64,000 bases of DNA. Origin: Proteus columbae (GTDB lineage Bacteria > Pseudomonadota > Gammaproteobacteria > Enterobacterales > Enterobacteriaceae). Position numbers and translations under genes: made by a program. A model generated the notes under the pieces. That model saw only the letters and a list, made by a program, of their open reading frames with translations, was not told where the DNA came from and did not search any database. Below, piece after piece: positions 1-9,444 of the stretch. The DNA lies in NCBI RefSeq assembly GCF_002777965.1, contig NZ_NGVR01000028.1, positions 1 through 64,000 of the forward strand. The letters are read 5' to 3'. Position 1 is the first letter of the stretch. Each line of letters starts with the position of its first letter.

Positions 1-56
1 TAGCGCCGATGGTAGTGTGGGGTCTCCCCATGTGAGAGTAGGGAACTGCCAGGCAT
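1..56 (+). rRNA. rrf: 5S ribosomal RNA, 3' end (partial)
   Basis: The first 56 bases match the 3' half of an enterobacterial 5S rRNA, including the GCCGATGGTAGTGTGGGG and GAGAGTAGGGAACTGCC blocks and the final CAGGCAT. The gene begins outside the window. An intrinsic terminator follows at once, so this is the last gene of its rRNA operon. Confidence 0.93.
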
Positions 57-69
57 TAAATAAGACGAG

Positions 70-97
70 AAAGCCAACCCAATGGGTTGGCTTTTTT
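70..97 (+). terminator. Intrinsic terminator of the rRNA operon
   Basis: The inverted repeat AAGCCAACCC / GGGTTGGCTT has a 3-base loop and is followed by a T run. It lies 14 bases after the 5S rRNA. Confidence 0.9.
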
Positions 98-162
98 GTG
101 TTTGGGGTTTTTAAAAGATCAAAAGTTAGTAAATTTTAAATATTACCCTAAATTCTGAATAT

Positions 163-190
163 AAAAATGCCCTAATTTAGGGCATTTTTT
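163..190 (-). terminator. Terminator of the GntR gene
   Basis: The palindrome AAAAATGCCCTAA / TAGGGCATTTTT has A/T runs on both sides, so it can act in both directions. It lies just past the stop codon of the minus-strand GntR gene and would also back up the rRNA terminator. Confidence 0.8.
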
Positions 191-198
191 ATGATCTT

Positions 199-858
199 TT
201 AACAAAAGTTATGACGGGAAAACGCGGCTAACACCGTCCTTTCTGAAATTTCTAAATAGTCTTCCATTGCTGCTGCGGCTTCTTGCGCTTTTCCATCCAT
301 CAACAGCATTAAAATCTGTTCATTTTTTTCAATATAAGGTGCGTGTAGTAATTGGGGATCATTTAGTAAGCCAAATGCTAAACGTAATTCTGCCAGAATA
401 AGTTGGTATTGTTTAAACAATCTAGGGCTATCTGAAAGCTCAACAATCGCGGTATGAAAGTGCATATTACAGGTTCCTACACCGCTCCAATCTTGTTGTT
501 CTTGAAAGATTTTTGCTTGATTAACACTATCTTGCATTCTAACAATAGCGGGATGCATAGGATAAGAATGTCGTAGAGCATCACATTCAATTAATCGTCT
601 TACACGATAAATATCCATGATACTTGCCATATCTGGTACAGAAACAAAAACACCACGATTAGGTTTATAAGTCAAAAGCCCTTCTTGGGTAAGAACGCGG
701 AAAACCTCTCTTAAAGTATTACGCGATATCTCTAGCGTTTCACTTAATGCAGTTTCTGACAATCTTTCACCAGGAGGTAATTCTCCAATAGTGATTTTTT
801 GCCGAATAACATTTGCGACTTTTTGAGAAAGAATTTGTGGAGATGTTTTTTTCTGCAT
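199..858 (-). CDS. GntR family transcriptional regulator, FadR/FCD subfamily
   Basis: A 219-residue one-component regulator. Residues about 10-75 form the GntR winged helix (ALSETLEISRNTLREVFRVL, then the wing GLLTYKPNRGVFV). Residues about 80-205 form an all-helical FCD ligand domain with the histidine-containing stretch NMHFHTAIVE; FCD domains of this type often bind a metal and a small organic acid. It is transcribed divergently from the pxp-type operon, so it is probably the local regulator of that operon, with 5-oxoproline or a related acid as a possible effector (inference). The B. subtilis ycs-kip cluster also carries a local regulator, but from a different family. Confidence 0.88.
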   Translation of the reverse strand: MQKKTSPQILSQKVANVIRQKITIGELPPGERLSETALSETLEISRNTLREVFRVLTQEGLLTYKPNRGVFVSVPDMASIMDIYRVRRLIECDALRHSYPMHPAIVRMQDSVNQAKIFQEQQDWSGVGTCNMHFHTAIVELSDSPRLFKQYQLILAELRLAFGLLNDPQLLHAPYIEKNEQILMLLMDGKAQEAAAAMEDYLEISERTVLAAFSRHNFC

Positions 859-1326
859 TATCTTCTGCTATTAGCTTAATAGAAGCGTCTATTCTATCAG
901 TGTGTTTTGTAATATATAACCTCTATTATGTCACTCTGTCGTACTTCTCACTGTATCGAGTATGACTTTCTATTTATTTCCATCCAAAAAACTTAATTTT
1001 TTCTCGCCATATTTTAGTGATTAAACTTATTTTTCCTTCCATTTAGCGCACTATTTTTGTGCATCTGATCTTTTTATGCCTCATTTAAGTGCATATTCAT
1101 GGCTAATTAATAGGTGATAATTGTCAATAAAATGTTAAAAATGCGATCTTCTTTGCACTTTTATCATCCCGTATTTAAATCTATTTGCTTATTTATTCAT
1201 CTATTATTATTAATTGTTCAACAATCTAATATCAGGTGATTAACAATTACGTATTCATGCTCAACAATGGCACGCTAATTGCCTTAGTAATAATAATTAA
1301 AATAATGATGATAAAGGGGGTAGCTC
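859..1326. other. Divergent intergenic region, GntR gene / pxp-type operon
   Basis: This 468-base AT-rich gap contains no credible gene. It should hold the promoters for both flanking units. The only regular structure I see is the odd-centred palindrome ATTGTTCAACAAT at 1213-1225. Its TCAACAAT half recurs near 1260 (CTCAACAATGG). Confidence 0.6.
1213..1225. promoter_or_regulatory. Candidate regulator operator (palindrome)
   Basis: A perfect 13-base palindrome ATTGTT-C-AACAAT lies about 100 bases upstream of the operon start. Short odd-centred palindromes are typical targets of GntR/FCD dimers. The assignment to the adjacent regulator is inference from position only. Confidence 0.35.
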
Positions 1327-2577
1327 ATGGCTACACAAGATTCTGCAAATACAACATCAAGCTCGTTTATAAAAAATAGACGCTCTTCACTGATAGCTGC
1401 CATTTTTTTAATGGCAACGTCAGCAATTGGGCCAGGTTTTATTACGCAAACTGCAACTTTTACTGCCACTATGGGAGCTGCATTTGCATTTGGTATTTTG
1501 GCATCAATAATCATCGACTATGTTGTTCAGCAAAGTATTTGGCGAGTGATTACGGTTACCAATATGCGAGCTTCAGATATTGCTAACAAAGCAATACCCG
1601 GCAGTGGCTACTTACTTGCTGTATTAGTTATTTTTGGCGGTTTAGTGTTTAACGTGGGTAACATTGCAGGTGCTGGTTTAGGGCTTAATGCGATGGTTGG
1701 CCTTGATCCTAAATGGGGTGGGATCTTAAGTGCTTTACTTGCGATCTATATTTTCTCTTCACGCAAAGCCAGTAACTTTATTGATCGTATGATTATCGTT
1801 CTTGGTATCGTCATGATCTTACTAACTGTTTTTGTTATGTTTGCCTCTAATCCTCCAGTAGGCGAAGCATTAAGACAGACTGTTTTACCTGATGCGATTA
1901 ACTTCGCTACGATCACTACAATTGTCGGTGGCACTGTGGGTGGCTATATTTGTTATGCGGGCGCTCACCGTCTTCTTGATAAAGGAACAACGGGTATTGA
2001 GAATATTGATGCTGTATCAAGCGCTGCAACCAAGGGAATTTTAGTGGTTGGATTAATGCGCTATATTCTGTTCCTTGCCATTTTAGGTGTGGTTGCCAGT
2101 GGCGTAACATTAGATATTTCTAGCCATGCGGCTAATCCAGCTTCTCAAGCATTTCAACATGCAGCGGGTTTAACTGGATTACGCATCTTCGGTCTTATTT
2201 TATGGGCAGCTGCATTAACGAGTGTGATTGGTGCTGCTTATACCTCAATGTCATTTATTACTGTATTTAAAAAAGGCGTTACTGAGCGTCAACGTAATAT
2301 CGCAACCATTATTTTCATCGCTATTTCACTCGTCATTTATATGGTTATGGGAACTGCACCCGCTGCATTGTTAGTCTTTGCCGGTGGTTTTAATGGACTA
2401 ATTTTACCTATTGGTATGACACTCTTCATTTTTGTTGCATGGCGTCGCCAAGATCTCATGAATGGTTATAAATATCCTGCATGGTTACTGTGGTCAGGTA
2501 TTTTAGTCTGTGCGCTGACTTGGTACATGGGCATTATGTCCGTAGGTGCTATTTTTAACTACCTCAACATTGCTTAA
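1327..2577 (+). CDS. NRAMP-fold transporter of the 5-oxoprolinase cluster (YcsG-like)
   Basis: A 416-residue integral membrane protein with about 11 hydrophobic segments and overall similarity to the NRAMP/MntH superfamily. The start is supported by a strong AAGGGGG ribosome site. The TM1 motif that binds metal in true NRAMPs (DPGN) reads GPGFITQTA here, and the TM6 MPH motif is absent ([11 protein letters not shown]). Divalent metal transport is therefore doubtful. A homologue (ycsG) sits in the B. subtilis pxp/kip operon, and here the gene leads the operon with pxpA 13 bases downstream. Uptake of the operon substrate, perhaps 5-oxoproline or another organic acid, is the likely role (inference). 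Confidence 0.82.
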   Translation: MATQDSANTTSSSFIKNRRSSLIAAIFLMATSAIGPGFITQTATFTATMGAAFAFGILASIIIDYVVQQSIWRVITVTNMRASDIANKAIPGSGYLLAVLVIFGGLVFNVGNIAGAGLGLNAMVGLDPKWGGILSALLAIYIFSSRKASNFIDRMIIVLGIVMILLTVFVMFASNPPVGEALRQTVLPDAINFATITTIVGGTVGGYICYAGAHRLLDKGTTGIENIDAVSSAATKGILVVGLMRYILFLAILGVVASGVTLDISSHAANPASQAFQHAAGLTGLRIFGLILWAAALTSVIGAAYTSMSFITVFKKGVTERQRNIATIIFIAISLVIYMVMGTAPAALLVFAGGFNGLILPIGMTLFIFVAWRRQDLMNGYKYPAWLLWSGILVCALTWYMGIMSVGAIFNYLNIA

Positions 2578-2590
2578 GAGAATAATAACG

Positions 2591-3382
2591 ATGATAAAAA
2601 CAGTCGATTTAAACAGTGATTTAGGTGAGAGCTTCGGTCAATGGACAATGGGCAATGATGATGCAGTGCTTGAAATTGTCAGCAGTGCCAATATTGCTTG
2701 TGGCTTTCATGCGGGTTCACCTGATGGAATTTTAAAAACATTAAAAGCAGCAAAACAACACAATGTCGCGATAGGAGCACACGTTGCTTATCCTGATTTA
2801 GTGGGTTTTGGTCGTCGCAATATGGATATCTCCAGTGATGAATTAACTGCAGATATCATTTATCAAATAGGAGCTTTGCAAGGATTAGCGAAAGCAATTG
2901 GTATGAAAGTGACTTATGTTAAGCCTCACGGCGCGCTTTATAACACAATTGCCCATGATAAACGCCAAGCACTTGCTGTTATTGAGGCAATGCTGGCGAT
3001 TGATCCTCAACTGATCTTAGTAGCTTTAGCCGGATCACCGCTTATCGCGCTTGCAAAAGAAAAAGGACTTCGTGTGATAGCGGAAGCCTTTGCTGATAGG
3101 GCTTATCATTCTGATGGCACGCTGGTTTCTCGACAAAAAGCGGGGGCTGTCTTACATGATCCTAAGCTTGTTGCACAACGTATGTTACGGCTTGTGCAAG
3201 ATGGAGGCGTTGAGTCTATAGAAGGTATTTTTACCACGATACAGGCTGATTCTATTTGTGTTCATGGTGATAGCCCAGATGCTGTGGCTCTTGCTAAAAG
3301 TGTAAAAGAAATTTTAATTAATCATGGTGTTAGCATTAAACCTTTTGCACCTCTATCTCTTAACAGTGAGGTACAAAAATGA
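2591..3382 (+). CDS. pxpA: 5-oxoprolinase subunit A (LamB/YcsF family)
   Basis: A 263-residue cytoplasmic protein of the LamB/YcsF family. The N-terminus [14 protein letters not shown] and the blocks [19 protein letters not shown] and [17 protein letters not shown] are family signatures. With PxpB and PxpC the family forms the bacterial ATP-dependent 5-oxoprolinase, which opens pyroglutamate to glutamate. I chose the ATG at 2591 because an in-frame upstream ATG at 2546 lies inside the transporter gene and the family N-terminus begins here. The stop overlaps the next start by 4 bases, indicating translational coupling. Confidence 0.93.
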   Translation: MIKTVDLNSDLGESFGQWTMGNDDAVLEIVSSANIACGFHAGSPDGILKTLKAAKQHNVAIGAHVAYPDLVGFGRRNMDISSDELTADIIYQIGALQGLAKAIGMKVTYVKPHGALYNTIAHDKRQALAVIEAMLAIDPQLILVALAGSPLIALAKEKGLRVIAEAFADRAYHSDGTLVSRQKAGAVLHDPKLVAQRMLRLVQDGGVESIEGIFTTIQADSICVHGDSPDAVALAKSVKEILINHGVSIKPFAPLSLNSEVQK

Positions 3383-4185
3383 CTAATTTAATGAAAGCAA
3401 CCGCAGATGCAATTGCCAAAGCACAAGAAGCTCGATTAGCTATTCGCAATGGTTTAGCAATACCAACAGCAGGTATGGCTAAGGGAATGACACAAGCTAA
3501 CATGATTAGTTTGCCTCGTGATTGGGCATTCGATTTTCTACTCTATGCTCAACGTAATCCGAAAAGTTGCCCAATATTAGATGTTTGCGGATCAGGAAGT
3601 TATCGTACTGTTCTAGCAAAAGATGCTGATCTGCGTACTGACATTCCTCTTTATCGTGTTTGGGAAAATGGCACATTAGTGGATGAAATTACGGATGCCA
3701 CTGATATTTGGGCGCAACATCCTGATCTCGTTACGTTTCTTATTGGATGTAGTTTCACTTTTGAAGCACCCATGCTAGAAGCTGGCATTGAAATTCGCCA
3801 TATCACAGATAACTGCAATGTACCGATGTATAAAACGAATCGCTTGTGTCGTCCTGCGGAACGATTAGAAGGCGAGTTAGTGGTTTCAATGCGTCCTATT
3901 CCTGCTGATAGAGTTGCTGATGCTGTGATGATCAGTGGTCGTTTCCCTTCTGTACATGGTGCTCCGGTTCATATTGGCTCGCCTGAAGCGCTGGGGATTA
4001 AAGATATTATGTCGCCAGATTTTGGCTCTCCAGTGAGAATTGAAGAAGGTGAGATCCCCGTATTTTGGGCTTGTGGTGTGACTCCACAAGCGGCAGTGAT
4101 GCGTTCAGGTGTTCCTTTTGCACTCAGCCATGCTCCGGGGCATATGTTTATTACCGATGTGCCTGATGCAGCTTATCACGTATAA
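3379..4185 (+). CDS. DUF1445 putative hydro-lyase (YcsI-like)
   Basis: A 268-residue soluble protein of the DUF1445 / D-glutamate cyclase-like putative hydro-lyase family. Recognisable blocks include [21 protein letters not shown] and [14 protein letters not shown]. subtilis ycsI lies in the equivalent place between the pxpA and kipI homologues. The mammalian relative (DGLUCY) interconverts D-glutamate and 5-oxo-D-proline, so the gene fits oxoproline metabolism, possibly for the D-isomer (inference). It overlaps pxpA by 4 bases and is followed by a strong ribosome site for the next gene. Confidence 0.85.
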   Translation: MTNLMKATADAIAKAQEARLAIRNGLAIPTAGMAKGMTQANMISLPRDWAFDFLLYAQRNPKSCPILDVCGSGSYRTVLAKDADLRTDIPLYRVWENGTLVDEITDATDIWAQHPDLVTFLIGCSFTFEAPMLEAGIEIRHITDNCNVPMYKTNRLCRPAERLEGELVVSMRPIPADRVADAVMISGRFPSVHGAPVHIGSPEALGIKDIMSPDFGSPVRIEEGEIPVFWACGVTPQAAVMRSGVPFALSHAPGHMFITDVPDAAYHV

Positions 4186-4199
4186 GGGAGGAAGATACT

Positions 4200-5777
4200 T
4201 TGCGCTTTTTACCCGTTAACTTATCTCATGTACTTGTCGAGCTTTCCTCTTTAAAAGAGACACTCGCCTTATATGAATCCGTTAAACAAGCAGATATTGC
4301 TGCTATTCAAGATATTGTGCCCGCAGCGAAAACACTCTTAATTCACTACACGCCGTGGTTAATCACGGCTGAAGAACTTGTGTTTCAGCTTCGACAATTA
4401 GAAGTCAAAGCGGTATCGGCACGTCAAACACAATCATTAACGATCCCTGTCCATTATCAAGGTGAAGATCTCAATGAGGTTGCTGAATTATTAGGGATCG
4501 CGATCAGTGAAGTGATCCGCAGACACACAGAACAAACCTATCAAGTTGCATTCACTGGTTTTGCTCCAGGTTTTGCCTATTTGATTACCGATGAAACCCA
4601 GCTTTATGTACCTCGCCGTAAAACACCTCGTACACGTATCCCAGCAGGCTCGGTCGGATTAGCTGGTGAGTTTAGTGGGATTTATCCGCAACAAAGCCCC
4701 GGTGGTTGGCAACTTATTGGTACCACAGAAATAAAAATGTGGGATCTCTCTCGTGAACAACCCGCCTTTCTCTTACCGGGTAATGAAGTGCATTTTGTCG
4801 ATGCCCAAAAATCCCCAATTACAGTTTCACTACCTGAGAAAAAATCAGCAGTAGCTTCCCCGCTCTCGTTAAATGATAAAGGGTTATATGTGATTTCAGC
4901 AGGGCTACAAACTTTATTTCAAGATGAAGGGCGTATTGGTGCTGCATCAATGGGCGTATCTGCTTCTGGTGCACTTGATAAACCGGCTTTACATGCGGCT
5001 AATCGTTTAGTGGGTAATCCCACGACTTTTGTTGCACTTGAAATAACTCAAGGCGGACTGACTCTTAAAGCAAGACAAGATTGTGTGATTGCTTTAACAG
5101 GGGCGGATTGTTCTATTACGTTAAAACATGAGTTGGGTGAGAATGAATCTCTATCGGGTTATCAGCCTATAGATGTTCGCTGTGGCGATGAAATTATCTT
5201 AGGTATACCCCAAATGGGTGTACGTAGCTATCTTGCCGTGAGAGGCGGATTTAAATTACCAAAAGTGTTAGGTAGCTATGCGTTTGATACTTTGGCACAA
5301 ATTGGTCCTAATGCTTTACAAGAAGGCGATGTCCTTCATCTAAATAATGAAAGCATCTCAAACGGTATTCTTGCCGATGAACAGCCAACATCAGTACTGC
5401 CAAAACAAGGTGATATCGTCACACTTGATGTCGTTTTAGGTCCTCGTACTGACTGGTTTACAACTGAAGCTATAAAGACATTAACCTCTCAATTATGGCA
5501 AGTGACACCACAGTCTAATCGTATTGGATTACGTTTATTGGGCGAAACACCTCTTACACGGGAACAACAACAAGAGTTATCGAGTGAAGGAACTTGCATT
5601 GGTGCAATACAAGTGCCGATTAATGGGCAACCTGTTTTGTTTCTTAACGATCACCCTTTAACAGGAGGATACCCTGTTATCGGCGCTGTTGCTGAATATC
5701 ATTTACCACTCGCAGGGCAGATCCCTGTTAACGCTAAAATTCGCTTTAATCCAATTACCGAATTTCAAGAATATTGA
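4200..5777 (+). CDS. pxpBC: Fused 5-oxoprolinase subunits B and C (KipI-KipA carboxyltransferase-type)
   Basis: A 525-residue fusion. Residues about 1-210 match PxpB/KipI ([41 protein letters not shown]). Residues about 230-525 match PxpC/KipA ([45 protein letters not shown]). E. coli encodes these as two proteins of roughly 220 and 310 residues. The start is TTG at 4200, placed 6 bases after the strong site AAGGGAGGAAG. The same two folds form the carboxyltransferase part of urea carboxylase, so with the next gene this could be a biotin-dependent carboxylase (see findings). Confidence 0.9.
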   Translation: MRFLPVNLSHVLVELSSLKETLALYESVKQADIAAIQDIVPAAKTLLIHYTPWLITAEELVFQLRQLEVKAVSARQTQSLTIPVHYQGEDLNEVAELLGIAISEVIRRHTEQTYQVAFTGFAPGFAYLITDETQLYVPRRKTPRTRIPAGSVGLAGEFSGIYPQQSPGGWQLIGTTEIKMWDLSREQPAFLLPGNEVHFVDAQKSPITVSLPEKKSAVASPLSLNDKGLYVISAGLQTLFQDEGRIGAASMGVSASGALDKPALHAANRLVGNPTTFVALEITQGGLTLKARQDCVIALTGADCSITLKHELGENESLSGYQPIDVRCGDEIILGIPQMGVRSYLAVRGGFKLPKVLGSYAFDTLAQIGPNALQEGDVLHLNNESISNGILADEQPTSVLPKQGDIVTLDVVLGPRTDWFTTEAIKTLTSQLWQVTPQSNRIGLRLLGETPLTREQQQELSSEGTCIGAIQVPINGQPVLFLNDHPLTGGYPVIGAVAEYHLPLAGQIPVNAKIRFNPITEFQEY

Positions 5778-5793
5778 TAGGAGAATGCCACTC

Positions 5794-7539
5794 ATGACAA
5801 CAATTAACCAAAAACAACGAGTGAAGCATAGAGTACTGATTGCAAACCGAGGCGAAATTGCAGTTCGTATCATTCGTGCTTGTCAGGATCATGGAGCCAC
5901 ATCAATTGCCATTTATGCTAATGATGATATTGATGCACTGCACGTCCGTCTTGCTGATGAAGCTTATGGACTCAATGGTAATTTGCCGAAAGAGAGCTAT
6001 CTAAATATTAATAAAATTATTGATATCGCCCATAAAGCCAATGCTACGATGATCCATCCCGGCTACGGTTTTCTTTCTGAGCGAGCTGATTTTGCAAAAG
6101 CGGTACAAGAGGCAGGGTTTATTTGGATTGGCCCTAACCCAGAAACGATTGAAGTGCTTGGCGACAAAGTGAAAGCTCGTAAAATTGCACAATCTGTTGG
6201 TGCTCCTCTTGTAAATGGTACGGCTGATCCCGTTAATGATGCTAAAGAGGTTCTAGATTTTGCTAAACAGTATGGTCTACCTGTTGCTATTAAAGCTGCT
6301 TTTGGTGGTGGTGGACGGGGTTTAAAGATTGCTCATAAAATGGAAGAGATTGAAGAGCTCTATCATTCTGCTGTACGAGAAGCCGTCACTGCATTTGGAC
6401 GTGGTGAATGTTATGTCGAACAATTCTTAGATAAACCTCGCCATATCGAAGCGCAAATTATTGCAGATAAACTGGGTAACGTTGTGGTTGTAGGAACGCG
6501 AGACTGTTCATTACAACGTCGTAATCAAAAGCTTATTGAAGAAGCGCCAGCACCTTATTTAACTGAGGAACAACGTGAACGTATTCACCAATCAGCTAAA
6601 GATATTTGTGCTAAAGCGGGCTATGTGGGCGCAGGTACAGTTGAGTTTTTATTAAGTGAAAATGGCACTATCTCTTTTCTTGAAGTGAATACGCGTTTAC
6701 AAGTAGAGCACCCAGTTACCGAAGAAACCGCGGGTATTGATTTAGTGATTGAGCAGTTACGTATTGCGGAAGGTTTACCACTAAGTATTGATAAAACCCC
6801 TGTTCCGCGCGGTCACTCTTTTGAATTTAGGATCAATGCAGAAGATCCCGCCAAAGGCTTTTTACCGACACCGGGTTTAATTACGCACTTTTCTCAGCCT
6901 TCAGGTCCAGGTGTTCGTGTAGATAGTGGTGTTGCTGAAAATAATCAGGTTTCCCGTCAATTTGATTCTATGATGGCGAAATTAATCGTCACTGGGGCAA
7001 CCCGTGAACAAGCAATTTCTCGTGCTCGTCGAGCATTAGCTGAATTTAAAATTGAAGGTGTGGCAAGCGTATTGCCTTTCCATTGTGAAATGATGGAGCA
7101 TACTGATTTTACTGAAAACTTTAAAGTGCATACCCGTTGGATTGAAACAGATTTTCAGGCAAAAAATACCCATTTCCCTCGTAGTACACCTGCAAAAAAT
7201 GAAGAACTCGTTCGTACTTTTATTGAAATTGATGGTCGTCGCCATGAACTCGCTTTACCCGCTCAATTATTGTCACTCTCTGCGGTAATACCAGCAGCAA
7301 TTAATGCCGGTCATGAGAAAGAAGAGAATGAAAAAGCAGTCACCGCGCCAATTTCTGGTGTATTACATAGCTGGATCTTATCTGATGGTGACAAAGTCAA
7401 AGAAGGTGATGTTATTGCCATTATGGAAGCAATGAAAATGGAAGTTCAGGTAGTTGCTTCTCGTGATGGTGTGTTACAGCAAAAAGCCAAAACAGGGGAT
7501 TATTTCTCAGCAGAAACGGTCTTAGCTGAAATCAACTAA
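5794..7539 (+). CDS. Biotin carboxylase fused to a biotin carboxyl carrier domain
   Basis: A 581-residue protein. The N-terminal biotin carboxylase has [16 protein letters not shown], the ATP-grasp glycine loop [11 protein letters not shown] and the catalytic block [15 protein letters not shown]. About 80 C-terminal residues form a biotinyl domain with EAMKMEV (Lys548 as biotin acceptor). Of two nearby ATGs, 5794 is placed 10 bases after TAGGAG while 5785 almost touches it, so 5794 is preferred. It is the last gene of the operon and is followed by a terminator. It is distinct from the housekeeping AccC because of the fused BCCP. Its partner carboxyltransferase is probably the KipI-KipA fusion upstream (inference). 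Confidence 0.9.
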   Translation: MTTINQKQRVKHRVLIANRGEIAVRIIRACQDHGATSIAIYANDDIDALHVRLADEAYGLNGNLPKESYLNINKIIDIAHKANATMIHPGYGFLSERADFAKAVQEAGFIWIGPNPETIEVLGDKVKARKIAQSVGAPLVNGTADPVNDAKEVLDFAKQYGLPVAIKAAFGGGGRGLKIAHKMEEIEELYHSAVREAVTAFGRGECYVEQFLDKPRHIEAQIIADKLGNVVVVGTRDCSLQRRNQKLIEEAPAPYLTEEQRERIHQSAKDICAKAGYVGAGTVEFLLSENGTISFLEVNTRLQVEHPVTEETAGIDLVIEQLRIAEGLPLSIDKTPVPRGHSFEFRINAEDPAKGFLPTPGLITHFSQPSGPGVRVDSGVAENNQVSRQFDSMMAKLIVTGATREQAISRARRALAEFKIEGVASVLPFHCEMMEHTDFTENFKVHTRWIETDFQAKNTHFPRSTPAKNEELVRTFIEIDGRRHELALPAQLLSLSAVIPAAINAGHEKEENEKAVTAPISGVLHSWILSDGDKVKEGDVIAIMEAMKMEVQVVASRDGVLQQKAKTGDYFSAETVLAEIN

Positions 7540-7573
7540 TTGATTACTCATCAGGATCTTTATTTTTAATCTT

Positions 7574-7616
7574 TGTGCCTTAATATGAATAAACGTCATA
7601 TTAGGGCACATTTTTA
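7574..7616 (+). terminator. Terminator of the pxp-type operon
   Basis: A long hairpin, TGTGCCTTAATATGA / TCATATTAGGGCACA, is followed by TTTTT. It lies 35 bases after the biotin carboxylase stop codon. Confidence 0.85.
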
Positions 7617-7722
7617 TAATAACGCCATTTATATTCCTATTTGTTATATCTAATTCCTTTTGGTTATAAGTTATTTTGCCTATAATCGAAGCTTGTGAAA
7701 TTTTAAGCAAAAAGGAAATAGG

Positions 7723-8520
7723 ATGTTGCTTGTAACACAACTGCTTATTGGTGCTGCAATAGGGTTAGTTATTACAACGACGGGTGTAGGTGGTGGTGTT
7801 ATTTTATTGCCTGTTCTTATTTATCTTTTTGGTATGAATGCATTAGCTGCGGTTGCAACAGCAAATTTACTCTCGATGCTAATGAAGCTCTCATCTTCTT
7901 ATATTCATTTTCGGTTAGGCAATATTCCATTAAAACCCGCACTATTGATCTTAGGGATAATGTTTCCGGCAACATTCTTAGCAAGTTATGGTGTGACATG
8001 GTTGGGATCACAACCTCAATATTACGATTGTGTTGAATCTGGTATTAATATTTTAATGATCGTGGCTATCGTGTTTTCATTGATCTTGTTTTTACAGCGA
8101 ATGGTAAGAAGAACAGCAATTTCAGATCCTTTAATTGCTTTACCACCTCCTTCTTCAGTGACTTTTTCTTCCTTATTTGTTCCGGGAGTAAGTGCTGGAT
8201 TTGTGCTTGGTGCAACTGGAGTAGGAGGGGGATTAGTCGTGTTGCCTGTGTTAATGCGTTTTGCACAAATGGGTATTAAAGAGGCAATCGGTACTTCTAT
8301 TTTTATTACTACGATCCTTTCTGGTGGATCAGCTATCGCTTATAGTGCTGGTGGTTATACCGATGTTCACACGGCACTTATTCTGTGCTTAGGCTCATTA
8401 CTCTCCATTCCATTAGCCCGCTATTTACTTGTGTATTTATCAGAGCGTTTTTTCCAATATTTAACACTGTCATTTATTCTGATCAGCATCATTATGATGA
8501 GTTGGAAATTAATAAATTAA
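7723..8520 (+). CDS. TauE/SafE family sulfite/organosulfonate exporter-like membrane protein
   Basis: A 265-residue inner-membrane protein with about eight hydrophobic segments. It has the internal duplication typical of the family: TTGVGGGVILLPV near residue 23 and GATGVGGGLVVLPV near residue 165. Family members export sulfite, sulfonates or other small anions; the substrate here cannot be read from the sequence. The start follows AAGGAAATAGG closely. It is a single gene, separated from the previous operon by a terminator. Confidence 0.85.
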   Translation: MLLVTQLLIGAAIGLVITTTGVGGGVILLPVLIYLFGMNALAAVATANLLSMLMKLSSSYIHFRLGNIPLKPALLILGIMFPATFLASYGVTWLGSQPQYYDCVESGINILMIVAIVFSLILFLQRMVRRTAISDPLIALPPPSSVTFSSLFVPGVSAGFVLGATGVGGGLVVLPVLMRFAQMGIKEAIGTSIFITTILSGGSAIAYSAGGYTDVHTALILCLGSLLSIPLARYLLVYLSERFFQYLTLSFILISIIMMSWKLIN

Positions 8521-8624
8521 CTTAATGTAATATCGAGTGAGTCAATCTTTCTCTTATTACCTTTAGTTAGACTAAACTTATTCTATCATCATTAGATTAA
8601 CTATTAAGAGTAAGTAAAAACGAG

Positions 8625-8855
8625 ATGAATATTAAAACAGGTGATGAGTTTTTAGTTTATATGGCGCTGGGTGAAGAGAGTTATATGAAAGAATATTACC
8701 GTGTAATTGAGATTGATCCAACGCTTTCTCAAGTGACAGGTAAATTACTAAGAAGAACAACGGCTGATGACAAAAATATTGGTTTAGGTCGTTGTGAGTT
8801 AGAAGGCGGTATTGAACAATTTGCGTTAGAAGATATCTATCCTGTTAAAGAGTGA
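8625..8855 (+). CDS. Small conserved-type hypothetical protein
   Basis: A 76-residue acidic soluble protein beginning MNIKTGDEFLVYMALGEES. It has no signal peptide or membrane segment, and I recognise no domain. The alternating beta-like pattern (DEFLVYM, YYRVIEI, GIEQFALEDIYPV) suggests a small beta-barrel fold. It stands alone, has reasonable codon use and is followed directly by a terminator, so it is probably a real gene. Confidence 0.6.
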   Translation: MNIKTGDEFLVYMALGEESYMKEYYRVIEIDPTLSQVTGKLLRRTTADDKNIGLGRCELEGGIEQFALEDIYPVKE

Positions 8856-8880
8856 TCCGCTATTGAGATCACTCTTCTTA
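8850..8880 (+). terminator. Terminator of the small hypothetical gene
   Basis: The stem GAGTGATC / GATCACTC overlaps the stop codon and is followed by a T-rich tract (TTCTTACTT). It separates this gene from the convergent PACE gene. Confidence 0.7.
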
Positions 8881-8893
8881 CTTAATTTGTCGC

Positions 8894-9334
8894 TTAGGCA
8901 GCGGGCGCATTCTCCGGTAATGCCGATTTTGGCAAGCCAAACACTTTATCAAATATCCAGTTATAAACGAAGGTATAACAAGGGATGATGATGATCAGCG
9001 CAAAATCCATAACTAATGCTTGCCATAACGAAACATTAAGCCACCATGCTATTAACGGAATTAAATAGAGCACTAGCGTTAGCTGAAATCCAATCGCATG
9101 TACTAGACGGCGTCTAAAAGTTCGAATTCTTGAGACTTGCCGACTCTCCCAAAATTCAAATATGCAGTTATAAATAAAATTCCAACTCACCGCGATTGTT
9201 GTGATCACAAGTGCCAATGGGCCGGTTACTGCTGTTGAACTATCAGCTAAAAAGGCAAGCCCGACTGATGAAATAACCCAGCCAAAAATTTCATAAGCGG
9301 TCACGTAGACAATTTTTCGTTTGATACCTTGCAT
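8894..9334 (-). CDS. PACE family efflux transporter (AceI-like)
   Basis: A 146-residue inner-membrane protein with four transmembrane segments arranged as two related pairs, the bacterial transmembrane pair layout. N-terminal features are KRKIVYVTAYEIFGWVIS and NFIYNCIFEFWE; the second pair has VMDFALIIIIPCYTFVYNWIFDKVF. The acidic residues inside TM1 and TM3 match the proton-coupled family, which exports biocides such as chlorhexidine and also polyamines. It is divergent from a LysR regulator, the usual arrangement for aceI/aceR. Confidence 0.88.
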   Translation of the reverse strand: MQGIKRKIVYVTAYEIFGWVISSVGLAFLADSSTAVTGPLALVITTIAVSWNFIYNCIFEFWESRQVSRIRTFRRRLVHAIGFQLTLVLYLIPLIAWWLNVSLWQALVMDFALIIIIPCYTFVYNWIFDKVFGLPKSALPENAPAA

Positions 9335-9444
9335 TGTGCTCTCTTTTTCTGTGGATCTGTGTCGTTAAGCATCGTAAGATAAATCAGTAAGAATGATAGA
9401 AAAAGTTAGCTAGTATCAATTTGACTGAAATATCAGGAGTGAAC

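Noticed and set aside
5689-5793. A longer N-terminus for the biotin carboxylase
   Set aside because: The extension lies inside the preceding gene and does not resemble the family N-terminus; the ATG at 5794 has a properly spaced ribosome site.
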